NCBI RefSeq assembly: GCF_004339675.1 | Contig: NZ_SLVM01000013.1 | Coordinates: 44,621-108,620 of the forward strand | Direction: 5' to 3' | Length of the DNA stretch: 64,000 nucleotides | Origin: Rhodovulum steppense | GTDB lineage: Bacteria; Pseudomonadota; Alphaproteobacteria; Rhodobacterales; Rhodobacteraceae | Shown: in pieces, positions 1-8,217 of the stretch | How the letters are laid out: every line of letters begins with the position of its first letter | Position numbering within the stretch: the first letter of the stretch is position 1 | The notes under the pieces: model-generated | Seen by the model: the letters and a program-made list of their open reading frames with translations, nothing else | Told to the model about the DNA's origin: nothing | The model's database searches: none | Translations under genes and position numbers: made by a program

Positions 1-883
1 CGCGGTTGCCCCAGTTCTGGTTCGCCCGGATGAAGAAGACCTGCACGCAGGCCTGGCCGCCCTCCATGTGCAGCGCGATCACATCCGCCTCGGCCACGCC
101 GCGGGGGTTGATGCCCTGCACCGACTGCACCTGGGTCAGCGCCCGGATCCGGTCGCGCAGCGCCGCCGCGCGCTCGAACTCCATCGCATCCGACGCCGCC
201 GCCATCTCGGCCGCAAGCGCCTCCTGCACGCCGGTCGTGCGGCCCTGAAGAAAGCGTTCGGCATCGCGCACCGCCCGGGCATACTCGGCCGCACTGATCC
301 GGCCGACGCAGGGCGCGCTGCACCGCTTGATCTGGAACAGAAGGCAGGGCCGCGTGCGGCTGTCGAACACCGAGTCCGAACAGTTCCTCAGCAGGAACAC
401 CTTCTGCAACTGGTTCAGCGTCCGGTTCACCGCGCCCGCAGACGCGAAGGGGCCGAAATAGGCCCCCTTTTCGGCCTTGGCCCCGCGATGCTTGGTGATC
501 TGCGGGAACGGGTGGCCGGTGGTGATCAGGATGTTGGGAAAGCTCTTGTCGTCGCGCAGCAGCACGTTGTAGCGCGGCTTGAGCTGCTTGATGAGGTTCT
601 GCTCAAGCAGCAGCGCCTCGGTCTCGGTCCGCGTGGTCAGGAACATCATCGACGCGGTTTCCGAGATCATCCGCGCGATCCGGGGGCTGTGGCCGGACGG
701 CTTGGCGTAATTCGCGACCCGTTTCTTCAGGCTTTTCGCCTTGCCGACATACAGAACGCGGGCCTGCGCATCGAGCATGCGGTAGACACCGGGCGAGTTG
801 TCCAGCGTCGCAAGGTAGGACTGGATACAGGCATGGCTCTGCGGGCGGCGGGCGGCTTCAGCTTCGGTCGGGTTCATGGTCAT
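1..883 (-). CDS. uvrC: Excinuclease ABC subunit C, 5' part
   Basis: UvrC makes the dual incisions of nucleotide excision repair with UvrA and UvrB. The visible N-terminal part has a GIY-YIG nuclease domain at about residues 20-100 ([20 protein letters not shown], then [14 protein letters not shown]), the CSDSVF and [10 protein letters not shown] cysteine stretch, and a UVR-type helical segment ([14 protein letters not shown]). The 3' half lies outside the window. The start at 883 fits the usual short N-terminus; in-frame ATGs at 910 and 949 are alternatives, and 877 is also possible. It follows the SDR gene on the same strand after about 300 bases, so it probably has its own promoter. Confidence 0.93.
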   Translation of the reverse strand, partial: MTMNPTEAEAARRPQSHACIQSYLATLDNSPGVYRMLDAQARVLYVGKAKSLKKRVANYAKPSGHSPRIARMISETASMMFLTTRTETEALLLEQNLIKQLKPRYNVLLRDDKSFPNILITTGHPFPQITKHRGAKAEKGAYFGPFASAGAVNRTLNQLQKVFLLRNCSDSVFDSRTRPCLLFQIKRCSAPCVGRISAAEYARAVRDAERFLQGRTTGVQEALAAEMAAASDAMEFERAAALRDRIRALTQVQSVQGINPRGVAEADVIALHMEGGQACVQVFFIRANQNWGNR

Positions 884-1184
884 GTCGTCGAGATCGTGAT
901 TCCCCGCCATCGCTGCAACGATACCCGGTCGGCCATCAAGTCCAAACATGTCCACGACTTCTGTGGACAAGTCTGCGTATAAGCTTGGGGCGCGTGGGAT
1001 TTTCCATTGGATTCCGACCCGTTCAACGGTTTGCTCATTTTTTGTGCGGCTCTTCAAGTGCTTGATAATTCATCACAAAATTCACAATGTTGCAAATTGT
1101 TGAATTTCCTGAAGAAATGGTGAAGAAATTATGACCGGCTCCGGCAGAGGTGGAAAAGTTAACGCGCCACTCTTCCCGAGACCG
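884..1184. other. Intergenic region between the SDR gene and uvrC
   Basis: About 300 bases without a convincing gene. It is clearly more AT-rich than its surroundings at 1020-1130, as expected for the uvrC promoter. Near the uvrC start it holds the inverted repeat listed separately. If uvrC starts at its most upstream ATG (949), part of this region is coding. Confidence 0.6.
949..969. repeat. Inverted repeat upstream of uvrC, DnaA-box-like
   Basis: TGTCCAC and GTGGACA face each other across 7 bases. The right arm with its flank reads TGTGGACAA, the complement of a TTGTCCACA-type DnaA box. It lies 66-86 bases upstream of the preferred uvrC start, so it could be an operator or a DnaA site. The repeat is seen directly; its function is inference. 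Confidence 0.4.
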
Positions 1185-1967
1185 TCACTCCACCCCCAGA
1201 ACATCGGGTGTCTGCCAGGACAGGTGCTGGCCGCCATCGACGCACAGAAGCTGTCCCGTGACCGAGCGCGCATCGAGGAAATAGTCGAGCGCGGCGCAGA
1301 TCTCGTCGGGATCGGCACCACGGCGCAGGATCGTTGCGGCGCGCTGGCGGGCGAAATGATCCTCGGACTGCCGACCGCCGCGCAGCGTCGGCCCCGGCCC
1401 GATCGCGTTCACGCGGATCGCCGGGGCCAGCGCCTGCGCCGCGGTGCGGGTAAAGGCCCAGAGCCCCATCTTGGCGATGGTATAGGTCATGAATTCGGGC
1501 GTCGGCTTGAGCACACGTTGGTCGATCATGTTGATCACCAGCCCCGAGGCCAAGGGCTCGCCACCCTCGCAAAGAGCCTGATCGGGCGCCTGATGGGCAA
1601 AGGCCTGCGTCAGCAGGAAGGGCGCGCGCAGGTTCGAACCGATATGCCGGTCCCAGCTTTCGCGGGTGGCGCTGTGGATGTTGTCGTATTCGAAGATCGA
1701 GGCGTTGTTGACCAGCACCGTCAGCGGCCCGCCCAGCGCCCCGGCCGCCCGCCCGACCAGCGCGGCGGCGGCATCCTCGTCCAGCAGATCGGCCTGCAGC
1801 GCCGCCGCATGCTGGCCCCGGGCGCGGATCTCGCCTGCCACCGCCTCGGCTGCATCGGCGCTGGCGGCATAATGGATCGCCACGTCGAAGCCGCGCGCCG
1901 CAAGGTGCAGCGCCATCGCCCGGCCCAACCGCCGCGCGCCGCCTGTCACCAGCGCACGATCCGTCAT
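1185..1967 (-). CDS. SDR oxidoreductase of the pteridine reductase / FolM type
   Basis: A 260-residue NAD(P)H-dependent short-chain dehydrogenase with the cofactor loop TGGARRLG near residue 8, NNAS near residue 88 and YTIAK as the catalytic Tyr-x3-Lys. The usual catalytic Ser is replaced by Asp in INMIDQR. An Asp-Tyr-Lys triad is the pattern of Leishmania PTR1 and bacterial FolM, which reduce pterins. Reduction of dihydropterin or dihydromonapterin is therefore the likeliest role, though this is inferred from motifs only. Its ATG overlaps the stop of the upstream exchanger gene by four bases, so the two are translationally coupled. Confidence 0.8.
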   Translation of the reverse strand: MTDRALVTGGARRLGRAMALHLAARGFDVAIHYAASADAAEAVAGEIRARGQHAAALQADLLDEDAAAALVGRAAGALGGPLTVLVNNASIFEYDNIHSATRESWDRHIGSNLRAPFLLTQAFAHQAPDQALCEGGEPLASGLVINMIDQRVLKPTPEFMTYTIAKMGLWAFTRTAAQALAPAIRVNAIGPGPTLRGGRQSEDHFARQRAATILRRGADPDEICAALDYFLDARSVTGQLLCVDGGQHLSWQTPDVLGVE

Positions 1968-2932
1968 GTCATCACCACCAGCGCGATGTAGAGCACGAAG
2001 AGGGCCGTGAAGATCGCACCCCAGACCCGGGTCAACGGCCAGCCCCGGAACACGAAGGGCACCAGAAGGAGCGTGGTCCCCAGCATCACCCAGAAATCGA
2101 AGCGCAGCATCTCGGGCGGGATCGGGATATTGCCGAAGAAGCTGGCAATGCCGACGATGGCAAGCAGATTGAACATGTTCGACCCGATCACGTTGCCCAA
2201 GGCGACATCCGCCTGTCGGCGCAGCGCGGCCATGACCGTGGTGGCAAGCTCGGGAAGCGATGTTCCGATGGCCACCAGCGTGAGGCCGATCACCGTGTCC
2301 GACACGTTCAGCGCCCGAGCAATCTCGATCGAACTGTCAACCAGAAGGTCCGCGCCCAATGGCAGACCGATGAGGCCCAGTACCAGGAAGACCAGGATTT
2401 TTGGCCAACCAAGGCCGGGATCGGCACCCTCGACCTCCTCTGGAGCGTCACCTGCTGCCACGCGCACGCCATTCTCACGCCTATGGTTTCGGGCGGTCAG
2501 GAAGGCATCGGCCAGAACGAAACCCAGCACCAGCAAAAGGCCGAAGCCGTGAACCCATGTGATCGTTCCAGTCAGCGAGATCGCCAGGAAGAAGACCGTG
2601 GCACCCAGCATCAGCCCATAGGTGCGCCGCGTGTCGCATTCGTCAGTCCGGATCGCCACGATCAGTGCCGGCAGGCCCAACACCATAAGCACGTTGGCTA
2701 TGTTCGATCCGACGACATTGCCCAGCGCAATGCCCGGCGAGTCGCGCAGCACCGCCTGGATCGAGACCAGAAGTTCGGGCGCAGACGTGCCGAAGGCGAC
2801 GATTGTGAGACCCACGATCAGCGTAGGCACGCCCAGCCGAAGCGACAGGTTCACCGCGCCCTTTACCAAGCTGTCCCCGGCCAGAACCAGAAGTGCCAGC
2901 CCGAGAGCGGCATAAAGCAACTGGAGTGCCAT
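1964..2932 (-). CDS. Calcium/sodium antiporter, CaCA family (YrbG-like)
   Basis: A 322-residue inner-membrane exchanger with about ten hydrophobic segments and the two inverted alpha-repeats of the CaCA family: GTSAPELLVS with GNVVGSNIANVL in the first half, and GTSLPELATT with GNVIGSNMFNLL in the second. These Glu/Asn-rich segments form the ion site. The start MALQLLY at 2932 is chosen because upstream residues in this frame are low-complexity and overlap the preceding small gene. It lies 4 bases after the zinc-ribbon gene and overlaps the SDR gene. The exchanged ion cannot be fixed from sequence. Confidence 0.88.
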   Translation of the reverse strand: MALQLLYAALGLALLVLAGDSLVKGAVNLSLRLGVPTLIVGLTIVAFGTSAPELLVSIQAVLRDSPGIALGNVVGSNIANVLMVLGLPALIVAIRTDECDTRRTYGLMLGATVFFLAISLTGTITWVHGFGLLLVLGFVLADAFLTARNHRRENGVRVAAGDAPEEVEGADPGLGWPKILVFLVLGLIGLPLGADLLVDSSIEIARALNVSDTVIGLTLVAIGTSLPELATTVMAALRRQADVALGNVIGSNMFNLLAIVGIASFFGNIPIPPEMLRFDFWVMLGTTLLLVPFVFRGWPLTRVWGAIFTALFVLYIALVVMT

Positions 2933-2936
2933 GACC

Positions 2937-3119
2937 CTACCCCTTTCCGCAAGGGCAGGGTCCGCTGCCGATCCGGTGCCGCCCGCAGGCGGGGCATTTG
3001 CCGGTCTTCGCGCGGCCAAGGGAAAACCGGCCGCCCCCCGTTCCGGGCAGGCGCAGCCGTCCGAGCATGGCAAGCACCGCCATGGCGATCAGGAACAGGG
3101 TAACGATCTTGAGGAGCAT
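2937..3119 (-). CDS. Small membrane-anchored zinc-ribbon protein
   Basis: A 60-residue protein with one N-terminal hydrophobic helix (LLKIVTLFLIAMAVLAML) followed by a basic, glycine-rich linker and a four-cysteine C-terminus (CPACGRHR then CPCG) that looks like a zinc ribbon. It sits 3 bases after the S49 peptidase gene and 4 bases before the antiporter gene, so it is clearly part of this operon. I recall similar short proteins in related bacteria. Function is unknown; membrane anchoring with a cytoplasmic metal site is inference. Confidence 0.75.
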   Translation of the reverse strand: MLLKIVTLFLIAMAVLAMLGRLRLPGTGGGRFSLGRAKTGKCPACGRHRIGSGPCPCGKG

Positions 3120-3122
3120 GAC

Positions 3123-3926
3123 CTACAATCCATAACGGGCCCACAGCGCGCGCGCCTCGATCTCGTCCATGACGCCCGCCACCGCGGGCGCGCCGAGCCG
3201 CGACCAAAGCCCTCTGCGCGGGCTGTGCAGCGCGAATTTCACCTTCTCGCCGAAGCGTTCCTTCATCACCGGCACCATATGTCCGATGCCATCCGCCAGC
3301 CCCAGCTCGACCGCCTGTTCGCCGACCCAGACATCGCCGGTAAAGAGGTCGCGATCCTCTTTCAGCCTTTTGCCGCGACGCGCGCGGACATGGTCCTTGA
3401 ACGCGTCATGGATCGGCGTCTGCAACAGCATCAGCCGCGCCACATCCTCGGGCTTTTCGGGCTGGAACGGGTCGAGGAAGCTCTTGCTTTCGCCCGCGGT
3501 ATGGACACGGCGTTCCACGCCGTAGCGGGACAGGAACTCGGGAAAGCCGAAGCCCGCATAGATCACCCCGATCGAGCCGATGATCGAACTGCGGTCGATC
3601 CAGATCTGATCCGCCGCACAGGCCAGCCAGTACCCGCCCGAGGCGGCCACATCCTCGACAAAGGCATAGACCGGCACCTCGCATTCCTCGGACAGCCGCC
3701 GGATCCGCGCGCCGATCAGCGCGCTTTGCGCGGGCGATCCGCCCGGAGAGTTCAGCGCCAGCGCCACCGCGGCCGGCCGGCCCTTGCGAAAGGCGCGTTC
3801 GATCACGGGGGCAAGCCCCGCATCCGACAGGCTGGCCCCGCCCCGGCCGCCCGCCGCAATCGGCCCTGACAGACGGATCACCGCCACCAGCGGGTCGGAT
3901 TTGACGAATGGAAGCCAGCGTTTCAT
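3123..3926 (-). CDS. S49 family serine peptidase, SppA-like
   Basis: A 267-residue single-domain member of the signal peptide peptidase A / ClpP-fold group. The nucleophile region AASGGYWLA and the downstream Lys in GESKSF give the Ser-Lys dyad of the S49 family; LNSPGGS and GSIGVI are the other family signatures. E. coli SppA has two such repeats; this short form acts as a multimer. No signal peptide or strong membrane helix is visible, so it may be cytoplasmic or peripherally bound. The start MKRWLPF at 3926 is preferred over 3995 because residues before it are not conserved-looking. It leads the operon with the zinc ribbon, antiporter and SDR genes. Confidence 0.88.
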   Translation of the reverse strand: MKRWLPFVKSDPLVAVIRLSGPIAAGGRGGASLSDAGLAPVIERAFRKGRPAAVALALNSPGGSPAQSALIGARIRRLSEECEVPVYAFVEDVAASGGYWLACAADQIWIDRSSIIGSIGVIYAGFGFPEFLSRYGVERRVHTAGESKSFLDPFQPEKPEDVARLMLLQTPIHDAFKDHVRARRGKRLKEDRDLFTGDVWVGEQAVELGLADGIGHMVPVMKERFGEKVKFALHSPRRGLWSRLGAPAVAGVMDEIEARALWARYGL

Positions 3927-4006
3927 GGACTCGCATGTAGAGTGAGGGGCGAGCCCGAACAAGACGCGCGCAGAAATGGCCCCGCGCTGTTGCATCGCCG
4001 CCCGGC

Positions 4007-4882
4007 TCAGGCGGGCTTGCGCGCGACGATCTCGGCCCGGCGGCGGCGCACGGTCCCGGTTCCGGTGCGCGCGGCTGTCGCCTTGGCGGTATAATCCACG
4101 CGCTCGACCGTCAGCCCTGCGGCCTCGAACAGCCCGCGCAGCTCTGTCTCGGCCAGGGGGCCGGTGCGCCGTGTCGGGCGGGTTGCCCAGAACCAGCCCG
4201 CAACCTCGGCCAACTCTGCCGCCTCGGCGGGCGCAAGCCCTGCGGCGCGTGCCTGTTCGGTCAGCCTTGCCTGCCGGGTGGGGATGTCGTCGGCGCCCGC
4301 TGGCCGCCAGGGCTCGCCCTCGCCATCCTCGGCCAGCGCGCTGGACATCAGCACCGCGCCCCCGGGCACAAGGCTTGCCGCCCAGTTCGCGACGACCCGG
4401 CCACGATGGTCGCGTGGAAAGAAGACAAGGAAGGAATGGGCGATCACCAGATCCATGCCCTCGGCACGGAAGGACAGCATGTCGGCGGTGCAGGCGGTCA
4501 GATCAAGGCCCAGCTCGGCGCCCAGCAGGCGGTTCTGCATCACCGGCGTTGCGCAGCGGTCGACATAGGTGATCTGCGGCGTAACGCCCGCATTGCGAAA
4601 CCCCGAGGCGACAATGGCCAGCACCCCGGTATCCGCCCCGCCCGAGATCAGCACGCGCCGCGCGCCCTGCGCCGCCGCCCGCGCAATCTCGGCGTGGAAA
4701 AACGCCCAGCCCGCGGGCGGCTTGCCCTGCGCCTGCACCAGCCGCAGCATGGACCAGGCCCGGTGGTAATCGGCGCAGCCATCGCCGGGCGCACAAAGCG
4801 CGGGCGCCCAGTCCCAGGAAAACCGCGCGATCCGAGCCAGCGGCTCGATATCCTTGGGAGTCTGGGGCGTGTCCTGGGCCAT
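4007..4882 (-). CDS. Class I SAM-dependent methyltransferase, substrate unknown
   Basis: A protein of 291 residues (start MAQDTPQ at 4882; a further ATG at 4924 is possible). The middle carries a Rossmann-like motif I region (RVLISGGADTGVLAI), an acidic strand end (TYVDRC) and the segment MDLVIAHSFLVFF followed by LVPGGAVLM, the usual order of a SAM-binding methyltransferase. The C-terminus is Arg-rich (TVRRRRAEIVARKPA). I cannot name the substrate. It lies 80 bases upstream of the S49 peptidase gene on the same strand. Confidence 0.7.
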   Translation of the reverse strand: MAQDTPQTPKDIEPLARIARFSWDWAPALCAPGDGCADYHRAWSMLRLVQAQGKPPAGWAFFHAEIARAAAQGARRVLISGGADTGVLAIVASGFRNAGVTPQITYVDRCATPVMQNRLLGAELGLDLTACTADMLSFRAEGMDLVIAHSFLVFFPRDHRGRVVANWAASLVPGGAVLMSSALAEDGEGEPWRPAGADDIPTRQARLTEQARAAGLAPAEAAELAEVAGWFWATRPTRRTGPLAETELRGLFEAAGLTVERVDYTAKATAARTGTGTVRRRRAEIVARKPA

Positions 4883-4939
4883 GGCCCCGAATGAACCCCC
4901 GCCCCGCAGCCGCCGCAAGCGCAAACGCAGCCTGCGGGA

Positions 4940-5152
4940 TCACGCCTTGCGCTGGGCGGTGTTCAGATACCGGCACTTCCAGTTGGCAACGGTCCAGTTC
5001 GGATGCGTCGCGACCCACTTGGCCAGTTCCGGCTGGGCCCCCATCATGCAGGTCATGGGTGTGATGTCGGCATAGATGAGGCTGCGTTCCTCGCAGGCCC
5101 CTTGTTCATTCTGCGCCAGTCCAAAGCAGGCGACGAAGACAAGTTCGATCAT
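4940..5152 (-). CDS. Small conserved protein with four cysteines
   Basis: A 70-residue protein starting MIELVFVACFG at 5152; the longer frame to 5236 adds residues of unlikely composition. The N-terminus is a short hydrophobic segment, and Cys residues lie in ACFG, GACEER, MTCMM and KCRYL. The MTCMMGAQPELAKW segment followed by a Trp-rich stretch resembles short hypothetical proteins I recall from Rhodobacterales. It may be exported, with disulfides, but the signal is weak. Function unknown. Confidence 0.65.
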   Translation of the reverse strand: MIELVFVACFGLAQNEQGACEERSLIYADITPMTCMMGAQPELAKWVATHPNWTVANWKCRYLNTAQRKA

Positions 5153-5328
5153 GGCGACCTCGCGCTTTCCGGTTCCTGCCTCAAGGGTGGCAGGCAATCC
5201 TGCACCGATGGTTAACCGGGCGGGCGCATCGCGCAATGCTGCGCCGCAGCAATAACTCTACTGCAAATGCAAAGTGGAAATCGGCGGCGGTTTCGCTGCG
5301 CTCTGCCCGAATCCCGGGCAGAAAGCGG

Positions 5329-6120
5329 CTATCCCTTGCGCCGCATCAACCCCCGCGCCGGGTCATAGCCCAACAGCGCCAGCAGGAAGAACGCGACCGC
5401 CCCCGTCCCGACCCACAGCAACGCCCAGCCGTTGAACTGCGCATAAAGCGCAAAGCGGATCAGTTCGACCGCATGGGTAAAGGGGTTCACTGCGCAGATG
5501 TCGCGCAGAAGCCGCGAGGCTTCGGCCATCTTCCACAGCGGATAAAGCGCGGTCGACAGGAAGAACATCGGGAAGATGACGAAGTTCATCACGCCCGCGA
5601 AATTCTCGAGCTGCCGGATCGTGGACGAGATAAGCAAGCCCAGCGCCCCCAGCATCAAGCCGCTGAGGACAAGCGCCGGCAGGACATAGACATAGCCCAT
5701 CGCGGGCATCTTGATGCCCATCAGCGCCGCGATGCCGAGAAAGGCATAGACCTGCAACAGCGACACCGCCACGCCCGCCATCAGCTTGCAGAACAGAAGC
5801 CACCAGCGCGGCCGGGGCGAGGTCAGCAACAGCCGCATCGAGCCCATTTCCTGATCGTAGACCAGGGACAGCGAGGATTGCATCCCGTTGAAAAGCTGGA
5901 TCATCGCGCACAGGCCCGGCACGATATAGACCTCGTAGGTGATATAGGTCTGGTAGGGCGGCGTGATCGACAGGCCCAGCGCCGCGCGGAACCCCGCGGC
6001 AAAGATCACCAGCCAGACCAGCGGGCGCACCAGCGCCGAAAGGAAACGGCCGCGGTTCTGAAGAAACCGCATCGCCTCGCGCAGGACGATGGCATGAAGC
6101 GCGACCAGCCAGGCCTTCAT
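5329..6120 (-). CDS. ABC-2 type permease, PedC-like, methanol/alcohol oxidation locus
   Basis: A 263-residue integral membrane protein with six predicted hydrophobic segments and the ABC-2 fold pattern (ITYEVYIVPGLCAMIQLFNG, YDQEMGSMRLLLTSPRP coupling region, then AVNPFTHAVELIRFAL). This is the permease class that accompanies PQQ-dependent alcohol dehydrogenases, called PedC in Pseudomonas putida. PedA1A2BC there is linked to lanthanide uptake (established knowledge, recalled). Its start overlaps the stop of the ATPase gene by four bases and it is last in a five-gene transport operon. The cargo here is not known. Confidence 0.85.
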   Translation of the reverse strand: MKAWLVALHAIVLREAMRFLQNRGRFLSALVRPLVWLVIFAAGFRAALGLSITPPYQTYITYEVYIVPGLCAMIQLFNGMQSSLSLVYDQEMGSMRLLLTSPRPRWWLLFCKLMAGVAVSLLQVYAFLGIAALMGIKMPAMGYVYVLPALVLSGLMLGALGLLISSTIRQLENFAGVMNFVIFPMFFLSTALYPLWKMAEASRLLRDICAVNPFTHAVELIRFALYAQFNGWALLWVGTGAVAFFLLALLGYDPARGLMRRKG

Positions 6121-6854
6121 GCTGCGGCCTCGTCATTGCCGCCGGTCATCTCGATGAAGGCGTCGATCAGATCGCCCTCGCCCGCGATCTCGGCGGCGCT
6201 GGCCTGTCGCAACACCCGGCCGCGATGCAGCACCACGACCTCGTCCGAGGGCTCGATCTCGTCGACCAGATGGGTGGCCCACAGAACGCTCAGCCCTTCG
6301 GCCGCCAGATCGTGGACATGGGCGGTGATCGACCGGCGCGCGGCGGTGTCCAGCCCCACGGTCGGTTCGTCCAGCAACAGCACCTCCGGCGCATGGATCA
6401 GCGCGCGGGCGATCTCCATCCGCCGCCGGTGCCCGCCATTCAGCGCGCGCACCTTCTCGCCCGCGCGCTCGCGCATGTTCAACCGCTCCAGCGCGGCGTC
6501 GATACGCGCGGTGGCCTCGCGCCCCGCCATGCCGTGCAGCGCCGCGAAATAGCGCATGTTGCGCATGACCGTCGTGTCCAGATCCAGCGTCGGCTGCTGG
6601 AACACCACCCCGATCCGGGCCAGCGCCGCGCGCGGATCGCGGGCCAGATCGAAGCCCGCGACCTCGATCCTGCCCTCGCGCGTCACAAGAAGCCGCGTGA
6701 GCAGCGAAAACAGCGTCGATTTCCCCGCGCCGTTCGGCCCCAGCAGCGCGCAGAACCGCCCCCGGTCCAGCGCAAAGGACACATCGTCCAGCGCCCGCCT
6801 TGCCCCGTAGGACAGGCTGACATTGGAAACGCAAAGGGCGGGAGTGCGGGTCAT
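6117..6854 (-). CDS. ABC transporter ATP-binding protein, PQQ-alcohol dehydrogenase type
   Basis: A 245-residue ATPase with Walker A GPNGAGKST near residue 40, Q-loop FQQPTL, Walker B VLLLDEP and the switch His in ATHLVDE. The signature loop reads LNGGHRRRM instead of the standard LSGGQ, so this sequence is slightly degenerate. Short overlaps link it to the permease downstream and to a second ATPase upstream, and it should energise the ABC-2 permease. The pairing matches the transporter seen beside quinoprotein alcohol dehydrogenases. Confidence 0.87.
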   Translation of the reverse strand: MTRTPALCVSNVSLSYGARRALDDVSFALDRGRFCALLGPNGAGKSTLFSLLTRLLVTREGRIEVAGFDLARDPRAALARIGVVFQQPTLDLDTTVMRNMRYFAALHGMAGREATARIDAALERLNMRERAGEKVRALNGGHRRRMEIARALIHAPEVLLLDEPTVGLDTAARRSITAHVHDLAAEGLSVLWATHLVDEIEPSDEVVVLHRGRVLRQASAAEIAGEGDLIDAFIEMTGGNDEAAA

Positions 6855-7462
6855 ATGTCCTGTCCGTTGGCAGGGGTGAGGATAGCGGGCCGGTCGGCAA
6901 GGTCCAGAATCCGGGTCGCCAGCCGTTCGGCCTCCGCTCGGGAATGGGTCACGAACAGCGTGGCGGGCCGTTCCTCGGCGATCAGCCGCTCGGTCAGCGC
7001 CAACATCGCCTCGGCGGTGGCAGGGTCGAGCGAGACGAAGGGCTCGTCCATGATCAGAAGCTCGGGATGCCCGGCAAATGCCCGCGCGAGCGCAAGCCGC
7101 CGCTGCTGGCCCAGCGACAACTGGCCGGGAAAGGCATGCGCCTTGTCGCCGATGCCGACCCGGGCCAGCATGTCGCGCGCCGCCCGCCGCGTCAGGCCCG
7201 GATGAACCAGCGTCAGGTTCTTCAGCACGCTGCGCCAGGGCAGAAGGGTCGGCTCCTGGAACACCATCGCGATCCGGCCGGGCCGCTCGACATTGCCTTC
7301 GAACCGCTCGTCCAGCCCCGCAACGATGCGCAGAAGCGTCGTCTTGCCGATTCCGGAGGGACCAAGGATCGCCACCGTCTCGCCCTTGGCGACCTCGAAG
7401 GCCACGCGGCCCAGAACGGGGGTATCGCCAAAGGACTTACCGCGGATATCGACCCGGATCAT
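6851..7462 (-). CDS. ABC transporter ATP-binding protein, NitT/TauT-like
   Basis: A 203-residue ATPase: Walker A GPSGIGKTT near residue 35, Q-loop FQEPTLLPW, signature LSLGQQRR, Walker B LLIMDEP and switch FVTHSRAE. The FQEPTLLPW sequence is typical of nitrate/taurine/aliphatic-sulfonate type importers. The start MIRVDIRG at 7462 overlaps the permease stop by four bases; a longer frame upstream is out-of-frame permease sequence. It probably pairs with the NitT-like permease and binding protein encoded just upstream. Confidence 0.87.
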   Translation of the reverse strand: MIRVDIRGKSFGDTPVLGRVAFEVAKGETVAILGPSGIGKTTLLRIVAGLDERFEGNVERPGRIAMVFQEPTLLPWRSVLKNLTLVHPGLTRRAARDMLARVGIGDKAHAFPGQLSLGQQRRLALARAFAGHPELLIMDEPFVSLDPATAEAMLALTERLIAEERPATLFVTHSRAEAERLATRILDLADRPAILTPANGQDI

Positions 7463-8208
7463 GCCACCCGCCAGCGCCGCGCGTGCCGCTCCCACGGTTG
7501 CAGGATCAGCCATTCGACGGCCAGCATCACCACGATGAAGGACAGCGCGTAGATCAGCACCATGCCCACGTCGAACAGCTGGAAGTAAAGGTGGATCTTG
7601 AAGCCGATCCCGTTCGAGCGGCCCAGGAACTCGACCACCAGGACGATCTTCCAGATCACCGCCACGCCGCCCCGCGCCGCCGCCGCCACGAAGGGCGCAA
7701 GCTGGGGCAACAGCACATGGCGCAGCCGCGCCCAGCCGGACATGCGATAGACCCGCGCCATGGCGTCTAGGTCGGCCGACAGCGCCCGCGCGCCCTCGCG
7801 GATGGTGACGGTGACGTTCGGCACCTTGTTCAGCGTCACCGCCACGATGGCCGCTGTCTCGTTCAGCCCGATCCACAGATAGCACAGCACGATCAGCACC
7901 AGCGCGGGCAGGTTCAGGAACACCACCAGCCACGGATCCAGCCAGCGGTTCAGCCGCTCGAACCGGCCCATCAGCAGGCCAAGGATCAACCCCAGGCTCA
8001 TCGCAAGGCAGAACGCCCAGATCACCCGGACCAGCGTCTGGCCCAAGTGATGGGGCAGCGCGCCCGAGCGGATCTCGGCCAGCCATGGCCCCACCAGCGC
8101 AAAGGGCTGGGGCAGGATCTGCGGATCGGCGGTCAGCGCCGCGGCTATGATCCACAAGAGCAGAAGACCGGAAAGCGAGATCGCCGGGACGGCGAGGCGG
8201 CCAAGCAT
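7459..8208 (-). CDS. ABC transporter permease, NitT/TauT (BPD_transp_1) type
   Basis: A 249-residue inner-membrane permease with about six hydrophobic segments and the binding-protein-dependent transport signature, visible as REGARALSADLDAMARVYRMSG around residues 140-160. It follows the binding protein gene after 9 bases and overlaps the ATPase gene by four. With those partners it forms a complete importer: periplasmic protein, permease and ATPase. The genetic setting points to a cofactor or metal of methanol oxidation rather than nitrate or taurine, but that is inference. Confidence 0.86.
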   Translation of the reverse strand: MLGRLAVPAISLSGLLLLWIIAAALTADPQILPQPFALVGPWLAEIRSGALPHHLGQTLVRVIWAFCLAMSLGLILGLLMGRFERLNRWLDPWLVVFLNLPALVLIVLCYLWIGLNETAAIVAVTLNKVPNVTVTIREGARALSADLDAMARVYRMSGWARLRHVLLPQLAPFVAAAARGGVAVIWKIVLVVEFLGRSNGIGFKIHLYFQLFDVGMVLIYALSFIVVMLAVEWLILQPWERHARRWRVA

Positions 8209-8217
8209 CGCCGCCGC

